From an uncultured Nonlabens sp. (GTDB lineage: Bacteria; Bacteroidota; Bacteroidia; Flavobacteriales; Flavobacteriaceae): DNA of 64,000 bases. Made by a program: the position numbers and the translations under genes. The stretch spans positions 62,001 to 126,000 of the forward strand of contig NZ_CANLXZ010000001.1 of NCBI RefSeq assembly GCF_947495285.1, read 5' to 3'. The notes under the pieces were generated by a model that saw nothing but the letters and a program-made list of their open reading frames with translations, had not been told where the DNA came from and searched no databases. This document shows, in pieces, positions 15,675 through 25,425 of this stretch; position 1 is the stretch's first letter, and each line of letters begins with the position of its first letter.

Positions 15675-18407
15675 TTACATCTTTATTAATTTTTCTACCT
15701 GTGTGTTATTTTTGTTCGTGATTTTTACAACATACATTCCTTGCTTTAAAGCGCTAATGTTATAGACATCTCTTGTACCTTTAAAAGTAGTAATAAGCTG
15801 ACCATAGGTATTATAAACTTGCACTAATTCTGCTTCTTTAGAAAGTTTAAATGTATTTGCTGCCGGATTAGGATATAATTTTATAGATTCTCGATTGAGA
15901 ATTAAATCTTCATTACTCAGCGGATTTTGTAATAGCTGAGTCGTAAAAAGTTTGTACTCTCCTGGTTGCAGGTTAATCAATGCCGTAGTATTAGTAATAT
16001 TTACAGCTGTATTATTACCGAAGTAGTCATACCATGTACCAGTTTGCGAGAAATTAGGATTTACGTTTTGAGCCGTAATCCCAAAGTTAGCTACTACAAC
16101 TGCATCAAATTCAGTTCCATTAAGATTGATTCTTTTTACTATTCCAGATACATCTAGGTCGTTATCCACAGAGTTAAATGTTTGTGGATATAGTGTTTTT
16201 AAGTTAATCATTGTAGCTGTCACATTATATAAAGCCATACGGTTAGGGTCAGTATCATAACCTAATGTCCATGGAATAGGTTTGCGACCAGTGCGTCCAT
16301 TAAGGTTTATGTCCTGTTCATAACCTAATTCTCCAAATTGCCATAACATTTTAGGGCCTGGGATACTGTATAACATGGCTGCGATAGCTTCTTGTCTCTC
16401 TAGAGCAATAGGTAAGGTTCTTACATCGTAGGATGTGTTTGCGTTATTACCGAATTGTAAGTTTTTGTACATTAAGCGCTGCTCGTCATGACTTTCTGCA
16501 TAGGCTACTAAGTGTTGATCATTAAAATTACGTGAACCAAAATAAGAGCCGCTAATATTTGTATTGCTACTAAATCCCATAGAGTTCTGGTTGTACTGAT
16601 CTGTCATTTTTCCCCATAGCATGAATCCAGCATTAGCCAGTACAGTTTCTTCACTATTATCTCCTAGATGTTCTAGTATCATATAAACATCGTTACCATA
16701 TTCATTCCATATGGTATTGCGATAGTCGTTAAGAATATCTATTCTAGATTGATCATACGCATTCCATGCAGGTTCATTTCCTAGGGTATTGTTTTGTGTA
16801 AAACCTTTTGATAAATCAAATCTGAATCCATCGATTTTATACTCTTCTATTAGAAACTGAAGAGTTTGCTTTACATAATCACGTGTAAAAGTGCTCTCGT
16901 GATTCATGTCAAAACCTACATTAAAATCATGACGTGCCGTAGGGTTCATGTAAGGATTGTTTGTGGCTGGTCTAAAGTTAGCATCATCCCACCACATTTG
17001 ACATAGAGGACTCTGACTAAAAGCGTGGTTGTACACTACATCTATAATGATCGCAATTCCTTTAGAATGACATAAATCTACTAGTTCTTTAAACTTATCT
17101 GTAGTACCATATGTTTTATCTAGAGCACCATGAAATTTAGGATTATAACCCCAGCTGTCTGCTCCTTCAAATTCATTGATAGGCATCAATTCTATAGCAT
17201 TAACTCCTAGTGTTTCTAAATAATCTATACGATCAATGACTTGCTGGTAGCTGTCCTGTTCAGAAAAGTCTCTTACTAGTAACTCATAAATCACTAAATT
17301 TTCTTTCTGTGGTTTTGTGAAGTTAGTTACATTCCAGTTGTAAGGTGTTTTTTGATAGGTATAAAGGGTAATATCGCCAGTAGTCTGGTTAGTAGGATAG
17401 GCAGGTAGGTTGGGATAGTTTCCTGGTACGATAAATTGATCACTTCCAGGGTCCAGAATAAGCTGGCTGTAAGGATCTGCTATTTTGATATCAAAATCAA
17501 CTAGGTACTGATACATAAACGCAGTGTTAGCAGTAAATGCTGTTGCAGGTAAAGTAATCCAAAAATAATCACCATCCTTATTCATTTGATATGTAGTGTC
17601 TAGATTCCAGTTGTTGAAACTACCTAGTAGAAGCACATCGTTTTTAAGTGGTGCGGCCAGTAAAAAGGTAACACTACCGTCTACGTTTTCATTAACTCCA
17701 TTTTTTAACCCTGCTGGACGTGGTAAGTTTTGTGTAGTACCAGGCACAAAGACGCTAACACTAGCGCTAGATGACTCTGTATTGTTAGATGCATTTATCG
17801 TAATGTCATAAGAGCCAGATGTGCTAAATGTGTATGGACTGCTTATAGTACTAGCAGTGGTAGTCGCTATACTCGTAGAGTTGACGCTTAAATCTAAATT
17901 TGCATTTTGAGAACTATCACCTGTTATGGTAATGCTCTGGTTGAGGTTAAAGACAGCACCATCTTGTGGGAAGGTGATCGTTGTATTTAATCCTGGTAAA
18001 AAAACATCAAGGTATATATCTGGAGTGGTTTGTAATGTAGCATCGGCATTTCTAACCACTAGTGATATTTCTGAAACGACATCTCCTGGTGCTACACTAT
18101 AAAATTGATTGATGCTTGTACCTAGATCTAGTGTATAGATATTACCAGTACCAGTATAGGTGAATTGCGGCGCGCCATTATTATCGTTAAAGGTGGGTAC
18201 GATAATATTTTGCCATCTTTGCCCATTTATGGTTACACCGGTATAGGCATATAGAGTTCCGGTCTCATCTTCTAATGCTGTACCAGTAGCGTCAAAGTTT
18301 AATATTACTTGATCTGTTTGTGTAGGTGTTGATGGAGTTGTTGTTACTTGCGCTTTCGCGAAAGCGAAACTCATAAAGGCCATCAAAGCCAGAGTATAGT
18401 TTTTCAT
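15675..18407 (-). CDS. Secreted GH13 alpha-amylase with T9SS sorting domain
   Basis: An extracellular starch-degrading enzyme, 910 residues. The signal peptide ends FAFAKAQ. N-terminal beta domains include a starch-binding-like/isoamylase-N-like part (LLLGSFNNWNLD, near 260). The GH13 barrel has region I DVVYNH, region II DGFRFDLS (nucleophile Asp, near 530), region III ILEHLGD (acid/base Glu) and region IV ESHDEQ. The last 75 residues form a type A C-terminal sorting domain (LYPNPAANTFKL, ending VEKLIKM), so it should leave the cell through the type IX secretion system and be anchored or released. It is last of susC-susD-susE-amylase, but separated by a hairpin at 18423. The palindrome at 18351 encodes the signal-peptidase region. 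Confidence 0.95.
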   Translation of the reverse strand: MKNYTLALMAFMSFAFAKAQVTTTPSTPTQTDQVILNFDATGTALEDETGTLYAYTGVTINGQRWQNIIVPTFNDNNGAPQFTYTGTGNIYTLDLGTSINQFYSVAPGDVVSEISLVVRNADATLQTTPDIYLDVFLPGLNTTITFPQDGAVFNLNQSITITGDSSQNANLDLSVNSTSIATTTASTISSPYTFSTSGSYDITINASNNTESSSASVSVFVPGTTQNLPRPAGLKNGVNENVDGSVTFLLAAPLKNDVLLLGSFNNWNLDTTYQMNKDGDYFWITLPATAFTANTAFMYQYLVDFDIKIADPYSQLILDPGSDQFIVPGNYPNLPAYPTNQTTGDITLYTYQKTPYNWNVTNFTKPQKENLVIYELLVRDFSEQDSYQQVIDRIDYLETLGVNAIELMPINEFEGADSWGYNPKFHGALDKTYGTTDKFKELVDLCHSKGIAIIIDVVYNHAFSQSPLCQMWWDDANFRPATNNPYMNPTARHDFNVGFDMNHESTFTRDYVKQTLQFLIEEYKIDGFRFDLSKGFTQNNTLGNEPAWNAYDQSRIDILNDYRNTIWNEYGNDVYMILEHLGDNSEETVLANAGFMLWGKMTDQYNQNSMGFSSNTNISGSYFGSRNFNDQHLVAYAESHDEQRLMYKNLQFGNNANTSYDVRTLPIALERQEAIAAMLYSIPGPKMLWQFGELGYEQDINLNGRTGRKPIPWTLGYDTDPNRMALYNVTATMINLKTLYPQTFNSVDNDLDVSGIVKRINLNGTEFDAVVVANFGITAQNVNPNFSQTGTWYDYFGNNTAVNITNTTALINLQPGEYKLFTTQLLQNPLSNEDLILNRESIKLYPNPAANTFKLSKEAELVQVYNTYGQLITTFKGTRDVYNISALKQGMYVVKITNKNNTQVEKLIKM
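18351..18366. repeat. 16-bp palindrome in the amylase signal peptide
   Basis: Perfect CGCTTTCGCGAAAGCG read on the minus strand as Ala-Phe-Ala-Lys-Ala, covering the likely signal-peptidase cleavage site (AFAKA|Q). Confidence 0.95.
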
Positions 18408-18422
18408 AGCTTAAGTTTAAAG

Positions 18423-18450
18423 CAAAAAAAAGGGCTGTTTAAAGCCCTTT
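18423..18450 (-). terminator. Terminator/attenuator between susE and amylase
   Basis: On the minus strand, stem AAAGGGCT, six-base loop, AGCCCTTT, then seven or more T. It lies after the SusE stop and 16 bp before the amylase ATG. It would lower amylase expression relative to the transport genes unless a further promoter exists. Confidence 0.8.
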
Positions 18451-18466
18451 ATTTGTTAATCGATGT

Positions 18467-19582
18467 TTATTGTACTGGAATCAAGATATAACGGCCATCT
18501 AAATCATTGAAAAAGATGTCATATACGCCTGGAGAGATAGGAATGTTTGCACCATTCAACTCTGATTGTCCAGTTAATTCTGTGTCAGAACCCCAGTTAG
18601 TAGTCCAGTCGTTTTCTGCTCTAAATTTCATTTCACCTGCAACAAGCGTTACGTCTCTAGCGCTCCACTGGTGAGGATCAAATGAGGATTGTACCATATC
18701 AGTGTCTGCATCCCATCCACCAGGTGTACTATCACCTATGTATCCTATGGTTGTATAAGTAGGCGCTGCAGCAGCAGCTGTGTTTTCTGTAATGGAAAAA
18801 CTTGAGCTTCCTGCATCTGTATTTGTTACTCCTGTAATATCTATTACAAAATCATAGTATCCTGCAGTTGGAATAGAGAATGTTCCTGGGTCGTCACCAT
18901 CACCGTCGTTAAGACCTACGTCCGATCCATTTGCACCGTACTGTGGTTGCCAGAAACCTGGAGAAGTTAAAATCTTAAAAGCATCACCTTCAAAATAACC
19001 AGTATAGTAGAATGTATTGTCACTTGCTGGATCTCTAAAAAGAGCAGGGTTGTCACTGTCATTATTCCATCCTGGTGCCGTTGCAGCTCCCACAAAATAA
19101 AGATCTGTAAATGGGTAAGCAGTGAATGGCGTTATGATCGCTAGTACTTCATTTGAAATTATAGAATCTACTGCAGGATCTGTAACAGAGGCAACAACTC
19201 TAATTTTATAATTAGAAGCAATACCATTTTCACCACCTAATTGACTTACAGCATTATTTAAAGTTTCATAAGTTACAGCCACATTAGTTTCTGTAGTAGC
19301 TCCAAGTACTTGTGGAGCAGAAAAATCACCAGCCTCTGCGTCTAACTGTAGTACATAATTAATTTGAGTAGGTACTTCTAGAGCTACTGGGTTCCAGGTA
19401 AAGCGCTCGGCCAGGTCGTCACCATTACTTTCAGTTACTTCAAAAGAATTGCTGCCAGGAACAAGAGCAATATCTCCAGATGTATTAGTGTTGATCGTGA
19501 ATTCTTCGCTGTCATTGTCATCACATGATACCATTGCTATAATAGCAATAAATGATAACATTAATATAGAAAACTTTTTCAT
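18467..19582 (-). CDS. SusE-like outer-membrane starch-binding lipoprotein
   Basis: A 371-residue lipoprotein (MKKFSILMLSFIAIIAMVSC, Cys lipobox). The N-terminal SusE domain (NSFEVTESNGDDLAERFTWN, a beta-sandwich) is followed by two starch-binding-like modules, recognisable from LYFVGAATAPGWNND and IGYIGDSTPGGWDADTDM. It holds maltooligosaccharides at the cell surface next to SusCD. It is third in the operon, 18 bp after SusD. Lengths and domain order fit SusE/SusF. Confidence 0.9.
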   Translation of the reverse strand: MKKFSILMLSFIAIIAMVSCDDNDSEEFTINTNTSGDIALVPGSNSFEVTESNGDDLAERFTWNPVALEVPTQINYVLQLDAEAGDFSAPQVLGATTETNVAVTYETLNNAVSQLGGENGIASNYKIRVVASVTDPAVDSIISNEVLAIITPFTAYPFTDLYFVGAATAPGWNNDSDNPALFRDPASDNTFYYTGYFEGDAFKILTSPGFWQPQYGANGSDVGLNDGDGDDPGTFSIPTAGYYDFVIDITGVTNTDAGSSSFSITENTAAAAAPTYTTIGYIGDSTPGGWDADTDMVQSSFDPHQWSARDVTLVAGEMKFRAENDWTTNWGSDTELTGQSELNGANIPISPGVYDIFFNDLDGRYILIPVQ

Positions 19583-19600
19583 TTTAGATTATTTATAAGA

Positions 19601-21199
19601 TTAGTAACCAGGGTTTTGTGGTTGTAGATTAGGATTAAGATTTAATTCTTGTGCTGGAATAGGAAGAATGTTCCTGAATGCAGGTGTGGTGGTACCACTT
19701 TGAACATTTCCTTTCCATTCCCAGACCTTAGAAGTGGTAAACTGACCGAATCTTATAAGATCCTGACGTCTATGTGTTTCCCAATGTAATTCTCTTGCTC
19801 TTTCATCCAGTATGAAAGAAAGATCTATTTGTCCTGCGGTAATGTTTCCATTACTGTCTCCATAAGCTCTCTCGCGTAATTCGTTAATGTAACCTTGGGC
19901 AGTATTGATATCTCCACCAGCACCTCCTCTAACTACGGCCTCTGCATACATCAAGTAAGCATCTGCTAGACGGAAAATTGGAAAATCTATGTCTACAAAG
20001 TCACCTACAGTATCTGTACCTGCACTTCCATCTACATTCACATTTTTAAACTTTTGAATAGCATATCCATCTTTAAAGCGACCTACATCTGCAATAGACT
20101 TTTCTTGTTCATCGGTAAAGAAAGTCTCCCTAGTGTCGGCAGAGTTTTCTTCTCCCGGGAATAACTCTACAAATTGTGGCGTTGTTCTTATTCCACCCCA
20201 ACCACCGTTGATACCAAATTCTGCAGGATCCATTTCTCCACCTACTGGTGCATGGGTTAAGTAAGTAGTTCCACCGAAGGTTTGTGTGTTTAAACCATCA
20301 AAGTTCAACGTCCAGATGAACTCACTTTCAGCACCATTGCGATCATTATCAGCTTGGAAACTATATGCGTATGGAACTGAAGGAATGGTATAGCCAGCAT
20401 TTATCACTTTATTCAATTGAGTGATAGCATCTGTATTTCTTTCTGTTCCTGTATATACTTCAGCATTTAGATAAATTTTTGCAAGAACCATCCATAACGC
20501 AGCTTGGTCAGCTCTACCATATTCGTTCATACGAGGTGCAACCATATCATTTTCAATAGCAAGTAATTCTGCCTCGATGAATTCAAAAAGTTCAGTTCTA
20601 GACCTTACTTCCGGAAGAGTTGTTGGATCATAACCTTCTAATCTGAATGGCATTTTTCCAAAAAGATCCATTCCATGGTAATAAGAATAGGCTCTTAAGA
20701 ATCTAGCTTCTGCTCTATAGTTAGCAACATCTGCTCTTACATCAGCAGGAATATTATATTCATCTAGTTTTGCATTTGTGCTAAGCTCTAAAAACTCATT
20801 ACAAACAGCTATTTGATAATTTACTCTTGCAAACATAGCGTTGATAAACTCATTACCGTCTGTCCATACATGACCATGAAGATCTTTTATTGTTCCATCA
20901 TTCCATGCAATGATTGCCTCGTCAGTTGTAAGTTCTTGCATGTTCCAGTATATTCTTAGGTAGTTAGAAAATCCACCGTCTATTCCTGAAATGTCTGCAT
21001 CTCCATCACCACTAGCTTGCCCACCTACGGTAAGCCCAGCATACGCCTTTGCAATAATACCACGATAAGTGGCTGGGTCTTGAAATAATTCTGCTTCTGT
21101 AACTCGGTTATCTCTAGGTTCTACCGTAAGCGCATCTTCACACGCTGTAAAAACAATAAGGCCGAAAAACAAAAAGATTATTGATTTGTACATTTTCAT
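19601..21199 (-). CDS. SusD/RagB family glycan-binding lipoprotein
   Basis: A 532-residue surface lipoprotein (MKMYKSIIFLFFGLIVFTAC lipobox) of the SusD/RagB family. TPR-like helices carry the classic RAEARFLRAYSYYHGMDLFG segment near 160-180. The C-terminal RagB region ends FRNILPIPAQELNLNPNLQP, QNPGY, typical of SusD. It caps the SusC barrel and delivers maltodextrin. It lies 11 bp downstream of susC in the same operon. Confidence 0.96.
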   Translation of the reverse strand: MKMYKSIIFLFFGLIVFTACEDALTVEPRDNRVTEAELFQDPATYRGIIAKAYAGLTVGGQASGDGDADISGIDGGFSNYLRIYWNMQELTTDEAIIAWNDGTIKDLHGHVWTDGNEFINAMFARVNYQIAVCNEFLELSTNAKLDEYNIPADVRADVANYRAEARFLRAYSYYHGMDLFGKMPFRLEGYDPTTLPEVRSRTELFEFIEAELLAIENDMVAPRMNEYGRADQAALWMVLAKIYLNAEVYTGTERNTDAITQLNKVINAGYTIPSVPYAYSFQADNDRNGAESEFIWTLNFDGLNTQTFGGTTYLTHAPVGGEMDPAEFGINGGWGGIRTTPQFVELFPGEENSADTRETFFTDEQEKSIADVGRFKDGYAIQKFKNVNVDGSAGTDTVGDFVDIDFPIFRLADAYLMYAEAVVRGGAGGDINTAQGYINELRERAYGDSNGNITAGQIDLSFILDERARELHWETHRRQDLIRFGQFTTSKVWEWKGNVQSGTTTPAFRNILPIPAQELNLNPNLQPQNPGY

Positions 21200-21210
21200 A
21201 TTTTTGTTTT

Positions 21211-24090
21211 TTAAAAATTAAATCCTAATCCAAAGATCAGACCTCTGTTACGAGGGAAAAGGTTATTATCTATTCCACCAAACACTTCAGGATCTACACC
21301 ATCATAATCGGTAATGGTAAATAAATTAGTTCCTGTAATGGAGGCTCTTACATCAACTTTGTCGCCAGGGAAAGTATAACCTAACGATATGTTATCTAAT
21401 TTAATAAAGTCTGCTTTTTGAATATAGTAATCAGAAAAGAATTCCTGATTAGTAAATTGTGTATCTAAGAAGCTAACAGGAGTATTGTTGTATACATCTG
21501 GATTAAGAGAGTTGAATATCTGTGATAAGTTTGCTCCATTAGAAGCCACGTTATTATAGTTGTAACCACCAGCAGCTCCTCTAAGAGTAAAGTTCATATC
21601 AAAATTCTTGTAGTTAAAGTTAGAGGTGAAACCAAAGTAAACATCATGATTTGCTTTTTTGTACCTTACTCTATCAGCATCATTAATCACATTATCTCCG
21701 TTAGTATCTACATAAACGCCATCTAAAGGATTACCTTCTTGATCATATACTTGACGGAAAACATGAAAAGTAGTAGGGTCAGAACCTACTGCCCATTCCT
21801 GAATAGTATTACCAGTTCCTCCAGAAATACCACCTACCTGTCGAGGCGAGTTGTCTGCACCAGCGAGATCAGTAATTTCTATCTCTTGTACCGTGGCATT
21901 TGCAGATAAGGTCCAGTTTATATTCTCTCCCTGAATGATTTTTGTAGAAATGCTTGCTTCAATTCCTCGGCTCAAAGTAGAACCAGCATTCTGTAGACTA
22001 CCATTTTCTAATGCACCTGCAGGTAGTGGTGCAAATAGTAGTAAGTCTTTAGTTTCTCTATAGAAAGCGTCTACACTACCTGTAATACGATCTTCAAAGA
22101 ATCCTAAGTCTATACCAGCATTCCACTGATCTGTTGTTTCCCATTTTAAGTCTATGGAGCCTTCTGGACGTATAGTGGTAACAAATTCATTACCGAATAG
22201 GACTGCCGCTTGTGGTTGACCTGGAGTGAAAACTGATAAGAATGCAAATGAAGCATCGATATCTTGCTGACCTGTTTGACCAAAACCTCCTCTTAATTTC
22301 AATTGAGATAAGAAACCGCTGTTTTGGACAAAATTAGTATTAGTTAATTTTATTGCGGCACTTGCACCATAAAAATTTGCCCATCTGTTATTTTCTGAGA
22401 ATCTTGAGCTACCGTTACGAGAGGCACTTCCTGAAACAACTAATAGATTATTGATGTCAAAAGATGCTCTTGCAAAAGCAGTCACCAATGAAGAGTCGTC
22501 TATAGCAAGGTTTTTGTCTTGTAATTGATTGTTTCGCGACTCACGACCGCTACTTTCTCTGGTGAAATCTTGATAACTTCCTCCTAAAGCAAGATCCATA
22601 TCAGTACTTAGTGCTTCTAAAGATTTTTTGTATTCAAAACGTCCATCAACTAATTGATTTCTTCTAAATCCAAAATCAAAGTCACGGTTATTCCCTCTAG
22701 CGCCTGCTCCAGAATTAAAATCTCTTATTGAATAAGCATCAAATTCATTGTAATCGATACCAGCATTACCGGTAAACTTTAAACCTTCCACTTGTTTAAT
22801 GTTGTAGATAGCATTAAGATTAAATCTTGCTTGTTTATTATCTAACTGAGAATCTAAACTGTTTAATAAACCTAGTGGATTACGTGGTACATTGGTAGTC
22901 GGTAAACCTCCTTCAGTATATTCAAAAAAGCCTCCAAATGCTCCTGTGTTATTAAAAACAGGCTGGGTCGGATCAAATACAACGGCAGAACCTACAGCTC
23001 CTTCGTCTGCTCTTCTTAACTCTTCTTGAGCTAACTGCGATGTAAGAGCTAGTTTAAGATCTCCATCTAAGAAATTTTGTCTTATGTTTAATCCTAATGT
23101 AGCTCTTTCATAACCAGATCTTATTAAGGTTCCATGCTCATTTGTATAGCCTAGAGAAGCTCTGATAGAAGTATTTTCATATCCTTTCTCAGCAGTAAAG
23201 TTATGAATAGCTCTAGTACCGTTGCGATAGATTTCATTTTGCCAGTCAGTGTTTGCATCTCCTAAAATAGAAACGTCTCTTCCTTGATCTGCTACTAACT
23301 GTCTAAATTCATCTGCCGTTAGTACTTCAGCATAATTTTGAACTTGGTTCACAGCAAATTGAACGTCATATTTCAATTTAAGATCGCTACTCATTTTAGC
23401 TTTCTTAGTTGTTATAAGAACAACACCATTAGAGGCTCTGTTACCATAAATAGCAGTTGCACTCGCATCTTTTAATATTGTAAAAGATTCAATGTCAGCA
23501 GGATTAATAGAGTTAAGACTCGCGTTACGTTGATCTAGCGGTACGCCATCAACTACATAAAGCGCATCTTGATTTCCTCCTAACGTTGATCCTGGACGTA
23601 CTCTGATAGTCGGTCCATCACCAGGACGACCAGATGCAGCGGTCACCTGTACACCGGCAACTTTTCCAGATATCAATTCTCCAGGAGAAGTGATGGCACC
23701 TTTGTTAAACTCTTTAGTTTTTATTGTAGTTTGAGCTGCGGTAACATTAGCTTTTGTAGTGCTACCATAACCTATAAGAACGATGGTGTCTAGTTCTGAT
23801 GCGTCTTCTACTAGTGTCACATTAATAGAGCTTTGTCCATTAAATGGGATCTCTTGTGTAGTATAGCCCACAAAAGAAAATAGGATTACGGCATCGCTAG
23901 GTACATTATTTAATGTGTACTTTCCATCAAAGTCTGTCGATGTACCATTTGATGTGCCTTTTACAGATACAGTTGCTCCTAAGGCTGGTAGACCGTTAGA
24001 TTCTAGTACTGTACCAGTAATGACGCTTTGCGCAAATGCAAAAAATGGTAGTAAAAATAACAGTAGAACTGTTTTTAATTTTTGATTCAT
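21211..24090 (-). CDS. SusC/RagA TonB-linked outer-membrane transporter
   Basis: A 959-residue transporter: signal peptide, CarboxypepD_reg domain (TGTVLESNGLPALGATVSVK), TonB box-like region (DTIVLIGYGS), plug (LISGKVAGVQVTAASGRPGD; TILKDASATAIYGNRASNG) and barrel ending GLGFNF. It imports maltodextrin with SusD, powered by TonB. First gene of the minus-strand sus operon; the divergent LacI-type gene and two operators lie upstream. Confidence 0.96.
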   Translation of the reverse strand: MNQKLKTVLLLFLLPFFAFAQSVITGTVLESNGLPALGATVSVKGTSNGTSTDFDGKYTLNNVPSDAVILFSFVGYTTQEIPFNGQSSINVTLVEDASELDTIVLIGYGSTTKANVTAAQTTIKTKEFNKGAITSPGELISGKVAGVQVTAASGRPGDGPTIRVRPGSTLGGNQDALYVVDGVPLDQRNASLNSINPADIESFTILKDASATAIYGNRASNGVVLITTKKAKMSSDLKLKYDVQFAVNQVQNYAEVLTADEFRQLVADQGRDVSILGDANTDWQNEIYRNGTRAIHNFTAEKGYENTSIRASLGYTNEHGTLIRSGYERATLGLNIRQNFLDGDLKLALTSQLAQEELRRADEGAVGSAVVFDPTQPVFNNTGAFGGFFEYTEGGLPTTNVPRNPLGLLNSLDSQLDNKQARFNLNAIYNIKQVEGLKFTGNAGIDYNEFDAYSIRDFNSGAGARGNNRDFDFGFRRNQLVDGRFEYKKSLEALSTDMDLALGGSYQDFTRESSGRESRNNQLQDKNLAIDDSSLVTAFARASFDINNLLVVSGSASRNGSSRFSENNRWANFYGASAAIKLTNTNFVQNSGFLSQLKLRGGFGQTGQQDIDASFAFLSVFTPGQPQAAVLFGNEFVTTIRPEGSIDLKWETTDQWNAGIDLGFFEDRITGSVDAFYRETKDLLLFAPLPAGALENGSLQNAGSTLSRGIEASISTKIIQGENINWTLSANATVQEIEITDLAGADNSPRQVGGISGGTGNTIQEWAVGSDPTTFHVFRQVYDQEGNPLDGVYVDTNGDNVINDADRVRYKKANHDVYFGFTSNFNYKNFDMNFTLRGAAGGYNYNNVASNGANLSQIFNSLNPDVYNNTPVSFLDTQFTNQEFFSDYYIQKADFIKLDNISLGYTFPGDKVDVRASITGTNLFTITDYDGVDPEVFGGIDNNLFPRNRGLIFGLGFNF

Positions 24091-24163
24091 TTTTTTGATT
24101 TAGTTAAAAATTAATAATGTCTTCTTCTTACACGACGGCTAAATTATGTAAACTAAAGGTTAT

Positions 24164-24203
24164 GAAAACGTTTTCGTAACAATATTCTACGAAAACGTTT
24201 TCG
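24164..24203. promoter_or_regulatory. Two LacI-type operators
   Basis: Two perfect GAAAACGTTTTC palindromes (24164-24175 and 24191-24202), with centres 27 bp apart, lie between divergent susC and lacI-type genes. The central CG and the A/T arms fit LacI/GalR-family operators. Binding by the regulator at 24282 would control the sus operon and possibly itself. Confidence 0.9.
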
Positions 24204-24236
24204 ATACTCGTTTATTATTTATTTATATTATCTTCA

Positions 24237-24250
24237 CTTTCGCGAAAGCG
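24237..24250. repeat. Palindrome CTTTCGCGAAAG, 12-bp core
   Basis: Shorter copy of the genome palindrome (ACTTTCGCGAAAGCG; perfect core 24237-24248), 32 bp before the regulator start. Confidence 0.85.
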
Positions 24251-24281
24251 AAACAGTTAATTGCTCCTAATATAAATTATA

Positions 24282-25301
24282 ATGCCTCAAAAAATTACGT
24301 TAAAAAAAATTTCAAAGGACTTAAAAGTTTCTGTATCAACAGTGTCGAAGGCCTTAAGAGATTCTCATGAAATAAGTATAGAGACTCGAGATAGGATCAA
24401 AAATTATGCTAAAAAATTCAATTATAAACCTAATAGTATTGCGTTAAGCCTCAAAAATCAGAAAACAAAAAAAATAGGTGTTATTATTCCAGAAATAGTT
24501 CATTATTTTTTTGCAACGGTCATTTCGGGAGTGGAACGTGTGGCAAACAAAAAAGGTTACCAGGTTATTATTACATTATCTGGTGAGAGTTTTGATAAGG
24601 AAGTGGTAAATATGGAAATGCTAGCTAATGGTAGTATAGATGGCTTTATTATGAGTCTGTCTAAGGAAACGATGGAAAAACAAGATTTTCATCATTTGAG
24701 AGAAGTGACTAATCAGGGTATGCCTATAGTCATGTTCGACCGTGTGTGTAATGATATACCATGTGATAAGGTAGTCATAGACGATGTGGCTGCAGGTCAT
24801 GAAGCAGCTGAGTTCTTATTGAGAAAAGGTAGGAATAAGCTAGGTATCATAAGTACGGTTGACTATGTGAATGTAGGTAGGTTACGCTCTCAAGGTTTTA
24901 AAGAAGCATTACAACAGCGTGGCTTTGACGTAGAAAATCATCAGTTTTTAAAAATAGAGGATATTGATAATTGCGAGGATGCAATAGAAGATTTTGTATT
25001 AGAAAATGATTTTGACTCTTTAGTCGCGGTAAATGAGTTATTTGCCGTTACAGCTAGTAAGGCGCTACAAAAAGCTGGTAAAAATATCCCAAAAGACGTT
25101 GCGATAGTGGCATTTACAGACGGTATTTTATCTAAATATGCTAGTCCTACATTAACGACCATAGGTCAACAAGGAGAAGAGATGGGCGGTATCGCTGCTG
25201 CAAAACTGATTGAAAAGTTAGAGTCTAAGCATCTTGATAATGAAAGTTACGAAACCGTTATCGTAAAAACTTCTCTAGTAGAGAGAGAATCGACACCTTA
25301 A
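24282..25301 (+). CDS. LacI family transcriptional regulator of the maltodextrin locus
   Basis: A 339-residue DNA-binding regulator. The N-terminal helix-turn-helix and hinge are clear (TLKKISKDLKVSVSTVSKAL, near 6-25; NYKPNSIALSLKNQKTKKIG), followed by a periplasmic-binding-like sensor domain (GVIIPEIVHYFFATVISGVE, DGFIMSLS, MFDRV, LTTIGQ). It probably senses maltose or a maltodextrin product and acts at the two operators just upstream. It heads the plus-strand half of the locus; a 124-bp gap leads to the MFS gene. Confidence 0.93.
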   Translation: MPQKITLKKISKDLKVSVSTVSKALRDSHEISIETRDRIKNYAKKFNYKPNSIALSLKNQKTKKIGVIIPEIVHYFFATVISGVERVANKKGYQVIITLSGESFDKEVVNMEMLANGSIDGFIMSLSKETMEKQDFHHLREVTNQGMPIVMFDRVCNDIPCDKVVIDDVAAGHEAAEFLLRKGRNKLGIISTVDYVNVGRLRSQGFKEALQQRGFDVENHQFLKIEDIDNCEDAIEDFVLENDFDSLVAVNELFAVTASKALQKAGKNIPKDVAIVAFTDGILSKYASPTLTTIGQQGEEMGGIAAAKLIEKLESKHLDNESYETVIVKTSLVERESTP

Positions 25302-25425
25302 TTATATAAATTTACCATCTTGTTAAGAGATTAACTTTTAACATAGGATCGAAACTTACCTTCTTCGTACACAATAAGTTTTGATAAGTCATAAGGCTTA
25401 TCGTCATTAAAAAAAAGATAACGAT

